From Chlorobiaceae bacterium (GTDB lineage: Bacteria > Bacteroidota > Chlorobiia > Chlorobiales > Chlorobiaceae), in contig JAAXUM010000057.1 in NCBI GenBank assembly GCA_013336025.1, forward strand, positions 1-8,678: 8,678 bases of DNA, read 5' to 3'. The translations under genes and the position numbers were made by a program. Under the pieces are notes generated by a model. That model was not told where the DNA came from and ran no database searches. It saw only the letters and a program-made list of their open reading frames with translations. Below, one piece after another: positions 1-5,897 of the stretch; the first letter of the stretch is position 1, and each line of letters starts with the position of its first letter.

Positions 1-318
1 TACAAGAAGAGGGTTTTCAGGGTCACCGAACTTTTTGCCGAGAGCGTCTTCTATTTTACACAGTGCCTCCGGAATGCCTTTTTCGAAAAGATTTTCGGGA
101 TAGGTTCTCTGGTGATCATAGTAGTGAGTGCAGACTTCGGTGGAAATAGTGAATCCGGGAGGTACCGGGAGCCCGATATTGGCCATTTCTGCCAGATTGG
201 CGCCTTTTCCGCCAAGCAGGTTTTTCATGGAAGCATCACCTTCAGCTATTCCACCTGAAAAGCTGTAAAGGTACTGTTTGCTGTCACTCTTTTCTTTGGG
301 ACGTTCAGATGTAGGCAT
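1..318 (-). CDS. ppdK: Pyruvate, phosphate dikinase, N-terminal part (cut by window edge)
   Basis: The reverse strand reads without a stop from an ATG at 318 to the window edge, giving the first 106 residues of a protein usually close to 900 residues long. After a polar leader of about 15 residues comes the start of the PPDK ATP-binding domain: [12 protein letters not shown] (residues 34-45), then [11 protein letters not shown] (49-59). The stretch [13 protein letters not shown] (94-106) is typical of PPDK rather than PEP synthase. PPDK interconverts pyruvate, ATP and phosphate with PEP, AMP and pyrophosphate in the cytoplasm. In green sulfur bacteria it supplies PEP from pyruvate made by the reductive TCA cycle (family knowledge). 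No clear Shine-Dalgarno precedes the ATG. The gene is divergent from the permease at 469, with a 150-base AT-rich spacer between them. Confidence 0.93.
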   Translation of the reverse strand, partial: MPTSERPKEKSDSKQYLYSFSGGIAEGDASMKNLLGGKGANLAEMANIGLPVPPGFTISTEVCTHYYDHQRTYPENLFEKGIPEALCKIEDALGKKFGDPENPLLV

Positions 319-468
319 GATTGTCAGCAGTGATTTTGTTTCTTTGAGCAAATAAAAACATGAGAAGATGGTGAAAAAGCAGACGGCATTAACTATTATT
401 AACGCAGATTAATTTAACAAAAAAACAGTTTGTTTAAACTACAATTACCTCTTTCATTTTCGCTGATT

Positions 469-1350
469 ATGGTAATAGATCCAACCGTATTTGTGCTGCA
501 GGTGCTGCGCATTTCTGTACCTTATATACTAACCTCCGTTGGTGCAACATTTTCGGAGCGCGGCGGGGTTATCAATCTTGCGCTTGAAGGGATGATTCTT
601 GTGGGCGCTTTTGGTGCGGCTATCGGACAATATCTGACAGGGTCGGTTTTTATGGGGATTGTTGCCGCTCTTTGTTGCGGTTTGCTCATTGCCGCTCTTC
701 ATGCTTTTGTGACGGTTACCTTAAAAGCTGATCAGATCGTTACAGGAATAGCGATCAATATACTGGTGATGGGAGGAACCCGTTTCGGTTTGATGCTCTT
801 GTTCGGCAGTGCGATGAATTCCGGCAGGATTGCAGGGGTGGCGGGGGCAACGGTTTTTACCGACCCCCTGTTTCTGGCTGCTCTGGTTTCGGTGGTTGCC
901 GGGCAGTTTATTCTTTTTAAAACTCCATACGGTCTCCGATTGCGGGCTGCAGGAGAAAGTGCTGAAACCGCAGATTCTCTTGGTATCAATGTTACGCTCA
1001 TTCGTTATTCGGGAGTGCTGGTTTCCGGTGCTCTGGCAGCCATTGCCGGGGCGTTTCTCGTGTTTCAGCAGCATACGTTCACCGATAATATGTCGGCCGG
1101 CAGGGGGTATATCGCACTTGCTGCGATGATTATCGGCAGGTGGTCTCCTGCCGGAGCGGCACTTGCAAGTCTTCTGTTTGCTTCAGCAGAGGCGCTGGAA
1201 CTCTGGATGCAGACAGGGTGGTTTCCGACACAGCTCGTGCAGTCTTTGCCCTATATCATCACTCTTCTGGTGCTTGCAGGGTTTGCAGGCAAGTCGGCTG
1301 CACCTCGACAGGTTGGTGTGCCATTTGAGAAAAATCGCAGGTCAAAGTAG
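469..1350 (+). CDS. ABC transporter inner-membrane permease, BMP/nucleoside (YufQ-like) family
   Basis: A very hydrophobic 293-residue protein with roughly eight to nine predicted membrane segments. Motifs of the simple-sugar/nucleoside permease family (BPD_transp_2, YufQ branch) are visible. They include SERGGVINLALEGM (residues 29-42), KADQIVTGIAIN (86-97), the cytoplasmic loop TPYGLRLRAAGE (152-163) that should contact the ATPase, and GRGYIALAAMIIGRWSP (211-227). Family members pair with a second permease, a two-domain ATPase and a BMP lipoprotein to import nucleosides or related compounds. None of those partners lies in this window. I chose the ATG at 469 because family proteins begin close to this point. 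An in-frame TTG at 430 would add 13 residues, and neither start has a good ribosome binding site. The C-terminal end overlaps the convergent elbB by 9 bases. The substrate cannot be told from the sequence. Confidence 0.88.
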   Translation: MVIDPTVFVLQVLRISVPYILTSVGATFSERGGVINLALEGMILVGAFGAAIGQYLTGSVFMGIVAALCCGLLIAALHAFVTVTLKADQIVTGIAINILVMGGTRFGLMLLFGSAMNSGRIAGVAGATVFTDPLFLAALVSVVAGQFILFKTPYGLRLRAAGESAETADSLGINVTLIRYSGVLVSGALAAIAGAFLVFQQHTFTDNMSAGRGYIALAAMIIGRWSPAGAALASLLFASAEALELWMQTGWFPTQLVQSLPYIITLLVLAGFAGKSAAPRQVGVPFEKNRRSK

Positions 1351-2004
1351 TGCTGCAACAGCATTGACGAGTTTTTCAATACCTTCTGCAACCTCTCCAA
1401 TGGTTGGCCCGAGCATATAGGCCGGTGTGCTGACAACCTTGCCTTGTTTGCTGATGTGTATGTTATAAACCGGGCATTCAACATGCTTTGCTCCCATGCA
1501 TTCGATATGTTCGGCACTCTCTGCGTCACTTCCGATGGTCAGTTCGATAGACTCGTGCCCGAGAACTCTTGCGGCGATAACAGGAGCGATACAGATAAAT
1601 CCAAGCGGTTTGCCTGCATGGTAAAAGGATTGAACAGCCGCTCGTACCCCGCCATGCACTTCGCATGATGTTCCTTTAAATGCATAGTCGCTGAGATTTT
1701 TTGCAACGCCATAGCCTCCTGGCAGGATAAGTGCATCAAGATCAAGGGATTCGATACAGTCAAGGTTTATGATTGAACCTCGTGCAATGCGAGCAGACTC
1801 AACAAGAACATTGCGGTTTTCTCCCGGCATCACCTGGCCGTTGCAGTGGTTGATGACATGGTGCTGCGGGATGTCAGGTGCGAGGCAAACTGCTTCAACG
1901 CCTGCTTTGTCGAGAGCAAGAAGGGTAAGAACAGCTTCCTGGATCTCCGATCCGTCAAGAAAGCCGCATCCTGAAAGAAGCACTCCTGTTTTTTTCATGG
2001 TCAT
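1342..2004 (-). CDS. elbB: ElbB-type DJ-1/PfpI superfamily protein (glyoxalase-like, isoprenoid biosynthesis associated)
   Basis: A 220-residue protein matching Escherichia coli ElbB along its whole length as I recall that sequence. Shared stretches are GVLLSGCGFLDGSEIQEAVL (residues 7-26), NRNVLVESARI (63-73), LILPGGYGVAKNLS (92-105), GKPLGFICIAP (131-141), ECMGAKHVECPV (168-179) and STPAYMLG (192-199). Cys138 in FICIAP sits at the nucleophile elbow where the reactive cysteine of DJ-1/PfpI proteins is found. ElbB was named for enhancing lycopene production and glyoxalase activity has been reported, but its physiological role is unsettled. It is probably cytoplasmic, as no signal peptide is seen. 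Two ATGs are possible, at 2004 and at 1998. The second matches the MKK start of homologues, and neither has a convincing ribosome binding site. The 3' end overlaps the permease gene tail to tail, so there is no room for a terminator between the two. Confidence 0.92.
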   Translation of the reverse strand: MTMKKTGVLLSGCGFLDGSEIQEAVLTLLALDKAGVEAVCLAPDIPQHHVINHCNGQVMPGENRNVLVESARIARGSIINLDCIESLDLDALILPGGYGVAKNLSDYAFKGTSCEVHGGVRAAVQSFYHAGKPLGFICIAPVIAARVLGHESIELTIGSDAESAEHIECMGAKHVECPVYNIHISKQGKVVSTPAYMLGPTIGEVAEGIEKLVNAVAALL

Positions 2005-2368
2005 ACTGTTGAATAGAGTGGATTATTGCCGGCATCTTCTGTAAAAGTAACTGTTATAGAGTAATAAATGGAGAGTACGGGTGATTTTATCAACTTTTCA
2101 GATCTCCGGCAATTGAGGCTACCGCTTACTTTGTTCGTGACAGAGAGCTGTGAGAAGCAGGGAACTTGAAAGGGCTCTTTTCATGTTGCTCACACATCAA
2201 GGCACTCTTTGTGCATGAATGAAGCGAAAAGCGTATATTCAGCCATGTTGCAGGGTAACGGCAGGCAAGGTTAATAAAGCCGCTAAAGTGGTTGACGGAT
2301 CCATAAGGTGTATCGTGAACCAGTTTCTGAGGTGATTCCAATAACTTGAGAGTCATTTTCCGCTTCCG
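2005..2368. other. Gene-free spacer between divergent elbB and the LuxR-type regulator
   Basis: I see no convincing gene in these 364 bases. Open frames here are short and lack family features. The stretch should hold the promoters of two divergent genes. The best -10 candidate toward the regulator is TATATT at 2234-2239, preceded by TTGTGC at 2209-2214. The 19-base gap is too long, so this is weak. If it is real, the regulator mRNA has an untranslated leader of about 120 bases. Small imperfect inverted repeats occur (GCAC and GTGC around 2202-2214), but none is strong enough to call an operator or RNA element. Confidence 0.5.
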
Positions 2369-3592
2369 ATGAAACAAAAAAAATGTCCAGTCACATCCCT
2401 TCCGATTATTGAACGTCCCCATTGGAGGATCTATCATCCAGAAGAAGATTATACGATAACGTATGAGGCCATCGGACATGATATTCTCCATGGTCAGGCG
2501 GTCACAGATCATGATGTTCTGCTCGATTATATGGATAATGAGCTTTTTCTGTCTGTCTGTGAAGAACTCAACATGACTGGAAAGAAGTTATCTGTTGTTA
2601 TCAATCTCAACCACATCCGGGGTATTTCACTCGCCTATAAAAAGGATTTTGCCAATCTTGTCTATAACTGGGGGCCGATTTTTACCCGACTTGTCATTTA
2701 TAATGTTCATCCTGATATTCTTTTCATTATCGAGGGGTTTACTGTTATCTGTCCTGCAAATGTTGTTGCGGTGATTGTAGGGAATTATCGGGAGGCCATA
2801 GAGCTTGCTTCAGTCAGCGAAGAGAATCCTGAAACTGCCGAGTGTTCCGATCAGGTTCCGGTTGATGCGCACATGGCTTCAAAAAAGGCGTTTCTGTCAG
2901 CTTTTGCGCAGTTGTTCTGGATTGATATGCTTGACCAGCCTGTTTTACTGCCTCCTGCGGATGATGATGCCTGTCTTTTTTTCAGTGCACTTGAAGAAAT
3001 GCGCAAGGATATGCTGGCAAAAAAACAGGAGCATCAGGAGAAAGTTGACAGATTGATGGATTCTTACAGGTTGAGGCAACAACACGATATGATCCAGATG
3101 AAGTCTCTGATTGATCAGCATAAAGAGAGTGTTATGCTTTTTGAAAAAGAGAGGTCGTTGCTGCAAGACATCCTGAAAGCGAAAGAGGCTGAAATTGCTC
3201 TGGCTGGCGAAATACACAAGTCTTCGATAGATGGACTGTACAGTATGATTGATTCAGCGGAGATTATGCAATCGCTCAGGGATCCGCTGTTGAACTCCTC
3301 TCAGGAGACAGATCATACTGACCGGATCCAAAAACAGCCCGTGGCAGGGGAGAGTGCGGCAGAACAGATTTTTCTTTCGCTGCTTGAACAAAAACATCCG
3401 ACACTTTCACGGAGAGATCGCCAGATAACCCTGTGTATCAAATCGAACTATAGTAACAGCGAAATTGCCAGGTTAACGGGTATGTCAACGCGCGGCGTGG
3501 AAAGTGTCCGCTACCGGCTCCATAAAAAGCTTGCTCTGCAGAAACACCAGTCTATAAAAAGTTATCTCTCTTCTCTGGAGGCTGATGCCTGA
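2369..3592 (+). CDS. Putative regulator: STAS/SpoIIAA-like N-terminal domain, coiled coil, LuxR-type HTH
   Basis: A 407-residue soluble protein with no signal peptide or membrane segment. Residues about 15-147 look like an alpha/beta domain: strand KKLSVVINLNHIRGIS (72-87), strand FTRLVIYN (105-112), a further hydrophobic strand (119-137), and NYREAIELA (139-147) at its end. The order strand-helix-strand followed by an 'EA' helix is reminiscent of SpoIIAA/STAS-like folds, which is a fold-level inference. Residues about 204-285 are charged and heptad-rich, a probable coiled coil for dimerisation. Residues about 345-401 form a LuxR/GerE-type helix-turn-helix: LSRRDRQITLCIKSNYSNSE, then the recognition helix near STRGVESVRYRLHKKL (373-388). 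It resembles HTHs of Bacteroidetes/Chlorobi regulators. No receiver domain or phosphoacceptor is seen, so the input signal is unknown. It is followed by the lipoprotein gene on the same strand after 75 bases, so regulation of that gene is possible but unproven. The start codon lacks a Shine-Dalgarno, and an A8 run lies in codons 3-5. Confidence 0.82.
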   Translation: MKQKKCPVTSLPIIERPHWRIYHPEEDYTITYEAIGHDILHGQAVTDHDVLLDYMDNELFLSVCEELNMTGKKLSVVINLNHIRGISLAYKKDFANLVYNWGPIFTRLVIYNVHPDILFIIEGFTVICPANVVAVIVGNYREAIELASVSEENPETAECSDQVPVDAHMASKKAFLSAFAQLFWIDMLDQPVLLPPADDDACLFFSALEEMRKDMLAKKQEHQEKVDRLMDSYRLRQQHDMIQMKSLIDQHKESVMLFEKERSLLQDILKAKEAEIALAGEIHKSSIDGLYSMIDSAEIMQSLRDPLLNSSQETDHTDRIQKQPVAGESAAEQIFLSLLEQKHPTLSRRDRQITLCIKSNYSNSEIARLTGMSTRGVESVRYRLHKKLALQKHQSIKSYLSSLEADA

Positions 3593-3602
3593 AAAAGAGT
3601 GG

Positions 3603-3624
3603 AACCAATGGTTTATTGGTTTTA
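3603..3624 (+). terminator. Possible weak terminator hairpin after the regulator gene
   Basis: AACCAAT (3603-3609) and ATTGGTT (3615-3621) are perfect 7-base inverted arms with a 5-base loop, ending in a short T run. It begins 11 bases after the regulator stop codon. The stem is AT-rich and the T run has only about four Ts, so termination would be weak at best. It could instead be an operator for the downstream lipoprotein gene. Confidence 0.4.
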
Positions 3625-3667
3625 CACTGCTGAGCATCGCTGACTTTGATAAAACAGGAAAGATGTT

Positions 3668-4336
3668 ATGGTTTGTTCACGGATTTTGACGGTAAAAGCC
3701 CGGAAGAATATTGTTTCAGCTGTGTTATTTCTGATGGTTTTATCTGGTTGTGCTGACGACAGGAAAATCGGTACAGCGATAAGCATAGGCGACCAGGTAT
3801 GGATGAACAGGAATCTTGATGTTGATCGATATCGTAACGGCGATCCTGTGCGGGAGGCGCAAACTGTTGCAGAGTGGCAGGATGCCGCTGCACACGAGGA
3901 GGGTGCCTGGTGCCGCTATGAAGGTGAGCCCGAAAACGAACGGGTGTACGGGAAACTTTACAACTGGTTTGCTGTCAGCGATCCACGAGGGCTTGCACCT
4001 GCAGGTTGGCACATCCCTTCAGATGATGAATGGAAACGGCTTGCTGTTTTTCTTGGTGGCGAGGGGCATGCCGGTGGACAACTCAAAAACCTGAATTTCC
4101 GGGCATTGTCCGGTATCGATGCAGATTACAGCACCGGATTCAGCGCGTTGCCTTCGGGAAGTCGCAACTGTCTTGACGGTTTTTTTGGCAAGGAGATGGC
4201 GGCTTTTTTCTGGACTTCAACGCAGTCAGGTGATTTTGAGGCATGGAACAGGGAACTTGGCAGAGCCAGTAATGCCATACATCGAGTGAGTGTTAATAAA
4301 AGCCTCGGATTATCGGTACGATGCATCAAAGATTGA
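3668..4336 (+). CDS. Lipoprotein with Fibrobacter succinogenes major paralog (Fib_succ_major) domain
   Basis: A 222-residue secreted protein. A basic N-terminus (Arg5, Lys10, Arg12, Lys13) and hydrophobic stretch lead to the lipobox LSGC. Cys28 should be lipidated, anchoring the protein to a membrane facing the periplasm or outside. The rest follows the Fib_succ_major pattern: QVWMNRNLDV (residues 43-52), RVYGKLYNWFAV (92-103), GLAPAGWHIPSDDEW (108-122), STGFSALPSGSR (155-166), FFWTSTQ (180-186) and a C-terminal SVRCIKD (216-222). Domain function is not established. It is common in surface and secreted proteins of Fibrobacteres, Bacteroidetes and Chlorobi, usually in many copies. AGGAAAG at 3656-3662 gives a good ribosome binding site 5 bases before the ATG, supporting this start. 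It lies 75 bases after the regulator gene on the same strand. It is a single-domain protein with no visible catalytic residues. Confidence 0.85.
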   Translation: MVCSRILTVKARKNIVSAVLFLMVLSGCADDRKIGTAISIGDQVWMNRNLDVDRYRNGDPVREAQTVAEWQDAAAHEEGAWCRYEGEPENERVYGKLYNWFAVSDPRGLAPAGWHIPSDDEWKRLAVFLGGEGHAGGQLKNLNFRALSGIDADYSTGFSALPSGSRNCLDGFFGKEMAAFFWTSTQSGDFEAWNRELGRASNAIHRVSVNKSLGLSVRCIKD

Positions 4337-4708
4337 TAAAACTTCGAAACATCATCTTCTCTTGTTTTCTGCTGCTGAAGAGTGTTCGGTGTTTTGTATG
4401 ACAAATGAAAAATTCTGGTGACAGGAAACGGGATGGCGTGTCCGTTATCGCATGGTTACCCCGACGGCACATTCATAGTCCATACGGTCGTTCTGTTATT
4501 TGTTCTGGTGTCACCCGGATATTTTTTCTGGTGTTGTCTGAATGTTTTATTGCTCTGATTCCGATATTCATTCTGTTATCATTCTGATTTTCTCCCCGCA
4601 GTAATCCCGAACGCTCTCTGCTGTCATCCCGAACGCAGAGAGGGATCTGAGCGCTTGTGCACAGTGTCGATTGTGGCGCAGGGAACAATCGGAACGGAAG
4701 ATGTGATC
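4337..4708. other. Gene-free, pyrimidine-rich spacer between convergent genes
   Basis: These 372 bases separate the lipoprotein and the leftward methyltransferase-like gene, which converge here. A 60-codon open frame at 4405-4587 has no ribosome binding site, no family likeness and an odd composition, so I do not call it a gene. From about 4500 to 4597 the plus strand is T-rich. The motif TTCTGGTGT occurs twice near 4502 and 4526. The clearest structure is the ATCCCGAACGC repeat listed separately at 4601-4648. A further 7-base inverted pair, CGATTGT (4668-4674) and ACAATCG (4685-4691), lies just past the end of the leftward gene. It lacks a T run in either direction, so it is not called as a terminator. 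Confidence 0.6.
4601..4648. repeat. Small compound repeat with direct and inverted symmetry, probable dispersed intergenic repeat
   Basis: A 14-base unit, GTNATCCCGAACGC, occurs at 4601-4614 and 4623-4636 with one mismatch and a 22-base period. In addition CTCTCTGC (4614-4621) and GCAGAGAG (4635-4642) are perfect inverted arms with a 13-base loop. ATCCC (4626-4630) and GGGAT (4642-4646) form a second, competing pair. Sequences of the type 'GTCATCCCGAACGCAG...GGGATCT' recur between genes in several bacterial genomes as far as I recall, which suggests a dispersed palindromic repeat with a partial second copy. Copy number in this genome cannot be judged from one window. Confidence 0.65.
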
Positions 4709-5215
4709 TCAGTAAACCCGGGGGATGAATTTTTTTACGCGCCTGGCATAGTCAGAATACTCCGGGTGACGTTCGGTGAGCCAGTTTTCTTCTTTTGCTG
4801 CCTTGTAGCTGAAAAAGAAGAATGCGACGACGGTCAGCAAGAGATGTGAAAGACTCATACTGAAGATTGTCCAGCCGAATGCGGCAAATAACTGGCTGCT
4901 GTAGAGGGGGTGCCGTATTAACGCATATATTCCGGTGGTGACAAGCTCATTATGGTCAACAGGATAGGGTAGCGGTGTGAGATATTTTTTGATATGGCGT
5001 GAACCAAGCCCGCCGAGAAGCAGTGCGGTTGCCCATGAAAGAACAAGCACGATCCATCTGAAGCCAATGGTCGCAGCAAAGGTTCTGGTTTCGTCAAAAG
5101 AGGGGTAAACCGGCAGGAAAATGAAGATGAAGAGCAGCAGAAACTGCATGATAACAAGATATTCGCCCCGCTTTCCTTTCAGGAATTCGCTGTTTCTCTG
5201 ATTTTTTTTATTCAT
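4709..5215 (-). CDS. Membrane methyltransferase-like protein, isoprenylcysteine carboxyl methyltransferase (ICMT/PEMT) family
   Basis: A 168-residue protein with about four hydrophobic segments (near residues 20-36, 50-70, 104-119 and 122-138). The C-terminal half carries the family signature: LVTTGIYALIRHPLYSSQ (91-108) with the RHPxY core at 101-105, then KEENWLTERHPEY (141-153) and a final VKKFIP (160-165). In this superfamily these residues bind S-adenosylmethionine or product next to the membrane. Bacterial members do not usually methylate isoprenylated proteins, and their substrates (lipids, small molecules or cysteine-bearing compounds) are mostly unknown. The ATG at 5215 has no good ribosome binding site. 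An AAGGA about 15 bases upstream is too far away. It is divergent from the isochorismatase-like gene across a 119-base spacer, which may hold promoters for both. Confidence 0.82.
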   Translation of the reverse strand: MNKKNQRNSEFLKGKRGEYLVIMQFLLLFIFIFLPVYPSFDETRTFAATIGFRWIVLVLSWATALLLGGLGSRHIKKYLTPLPYPVDHNELVTTGIYALIRHPLYSSQLFAAFGWTIFSMSLSHLLLTVVAFFFFSYKAAKEENWLTERHPEYSDYARRVKKFIPRVY

Positions 5216-5334
5216 GACTGAAATCTGAAATCCTTATTTTTAAAATTACTGAAGTGTGGTTTATTCGTTTTAAGGAGGGCTGTTCTCAAGGGAACACCTT
5301 TTGAAGTTAAATCTTTTCCATCGATCTCACTATT

Positions 5335-5877
5335 ATGATCAGTCCTCAGGAAACCCTGTTACTTGTTATCGATGTTCAGGGAAAACTTGCATCGAGTGTG
5401 TATCATGCTGAAATTGTTGAGAAAAATATTGACAAATTGATTCGTGCCTGCAGGATTCTTGATGTGCCTGTGCTTTATACCGAGCAGTATCCCAAAGGGC
5501 TTGGATTAACAATTGAGCCTTTGCGGCGATTGCTTTCCGATCAGGAGCCGGTTGAGAAACTGTCGTTCAGTTGTTGCGGAAGTGAAGCGTTCATGAGGCA
5601 ATTGCGGGCGTTCAAGCGGAATGACATTCTTGTTACCGGTATGGAGACGCATGTTTGCGTTTATCAGACCTCAATAGAGCTGCTTGATTTCGGGTATTCC
5701 GTGCATCTGGTAACTGACGCCGTTTCGTCGAGGAGCGATGAGAACCGACAGTTAGGGATTCGCTGTATTGAGAGAGCGGGGGCAAGCCCGACAAGTTCTG
5801 AAATGGCGATATTTGAACTGCTGCGTGTTGCCGAAGGCGAGCAATTCAGGGCGATCTCGAAAATTGTCAAGGAGTAA
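5335..5877 (+). CDS. Isochorismatase-like (cysteine hydrolase) family protein, ISOC1/ISOC2-like branch
   Basis: A 180-residue cytoplasmic protein with the complete cysteine-hydrolase triad. Asp13 lies in LLLVIDVQ (8-15), Lys75 in VEKLSFSC (73-80) and Cys108 in TGMETHVCVYQT (101-112). The stretches LDVPVLYTEQYPKGLG (42-57) and VTDAVSSRSDENR (126-138) resemble animal ISOC1/ISOC2 and related bacterial proteins more than true isochorismatases or nicotinamidases. The reaction is unknown, and hydrolysis of a small amide or ester is the family expectation. The upstream frame is closed by a TAA near 5308, so ATG 5335 is the first ATG possible. It has no adjacent Shine-Dalgarno, although AAGGAGG occurs 57 bases upstream at 5272-5278. 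The gene ends 10 bases from the convergent lpxK, and nothing links the two functionally. Confidence 0.9.
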   Translation: MISPQETLLLVIDVQGKLASSVYHAEIVEKNIDKLIRACRILDVPVLYTEQYPKGLGLTIEPLRRLLSDQEPVEKLSFSCCGSEAFMRQLRAFKRNDILVTGMETHVCVYQTSIELLDFGYSVHLVTDAVSSRSDENRQLGIRCIERAGASPTSSEMAIFELLRVAEGEQFRAISKIVKE

Positions 5878-5897
5878 AACCGGTTTGTTATCGGTTT
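5877..5897. terminator. Possible short bidirectional hairpin between convergent genes
   Basis: AAACCG (5877-5882) and CGGTTT (5892-5897) are inverted 6-base arms with a 9-base loop. They lie across the stop codons of the isochorismatase-like gene and the convergent lpxK. Neither side has a strong T run and the stem is short, so this is only a weak candidate terminator. Confidence 0.25.

Noticed and set aside
319..468. Promoters in the ppdK-permease spacer
   Set aside because: The region is AT-rich with several TTAAT-like strings (near 388-418), but no -35/-10 pair at acceptable spacing stood out on either strand.
721..1074. 117-codon reverse-strand frame inside the permease gene
   Set aside because: The opposite frame encodes a clear ABC permease with conserved motifs. 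The reverse translation is rich in His, Ser and Gln and has no structure.
2126..2512. 128-codon reverse-strand open frame
   Set aside because: It overlaps the start of the regulator gene, has a composition lacking protein-family signals, and has no ribosome binding site. It is best explained as a chance frame.
4405..4587. 60-codon open frame on the plus strand in the gene-free stretch
   Set aside because: No ribosome binding site, no recognisable family, composition unlike the neighbouring genes. It lies in a T-rich spacer where chance frames giving hydrophobic residues are expected.
4668..4691. CGATTGT/ACAATCG inverted pair as a terminator of the leftward methyltransferase-like gene
   Set aside because: No T run follows on the reverse strand and the stem is only 7 pairs with a 10-base loop.
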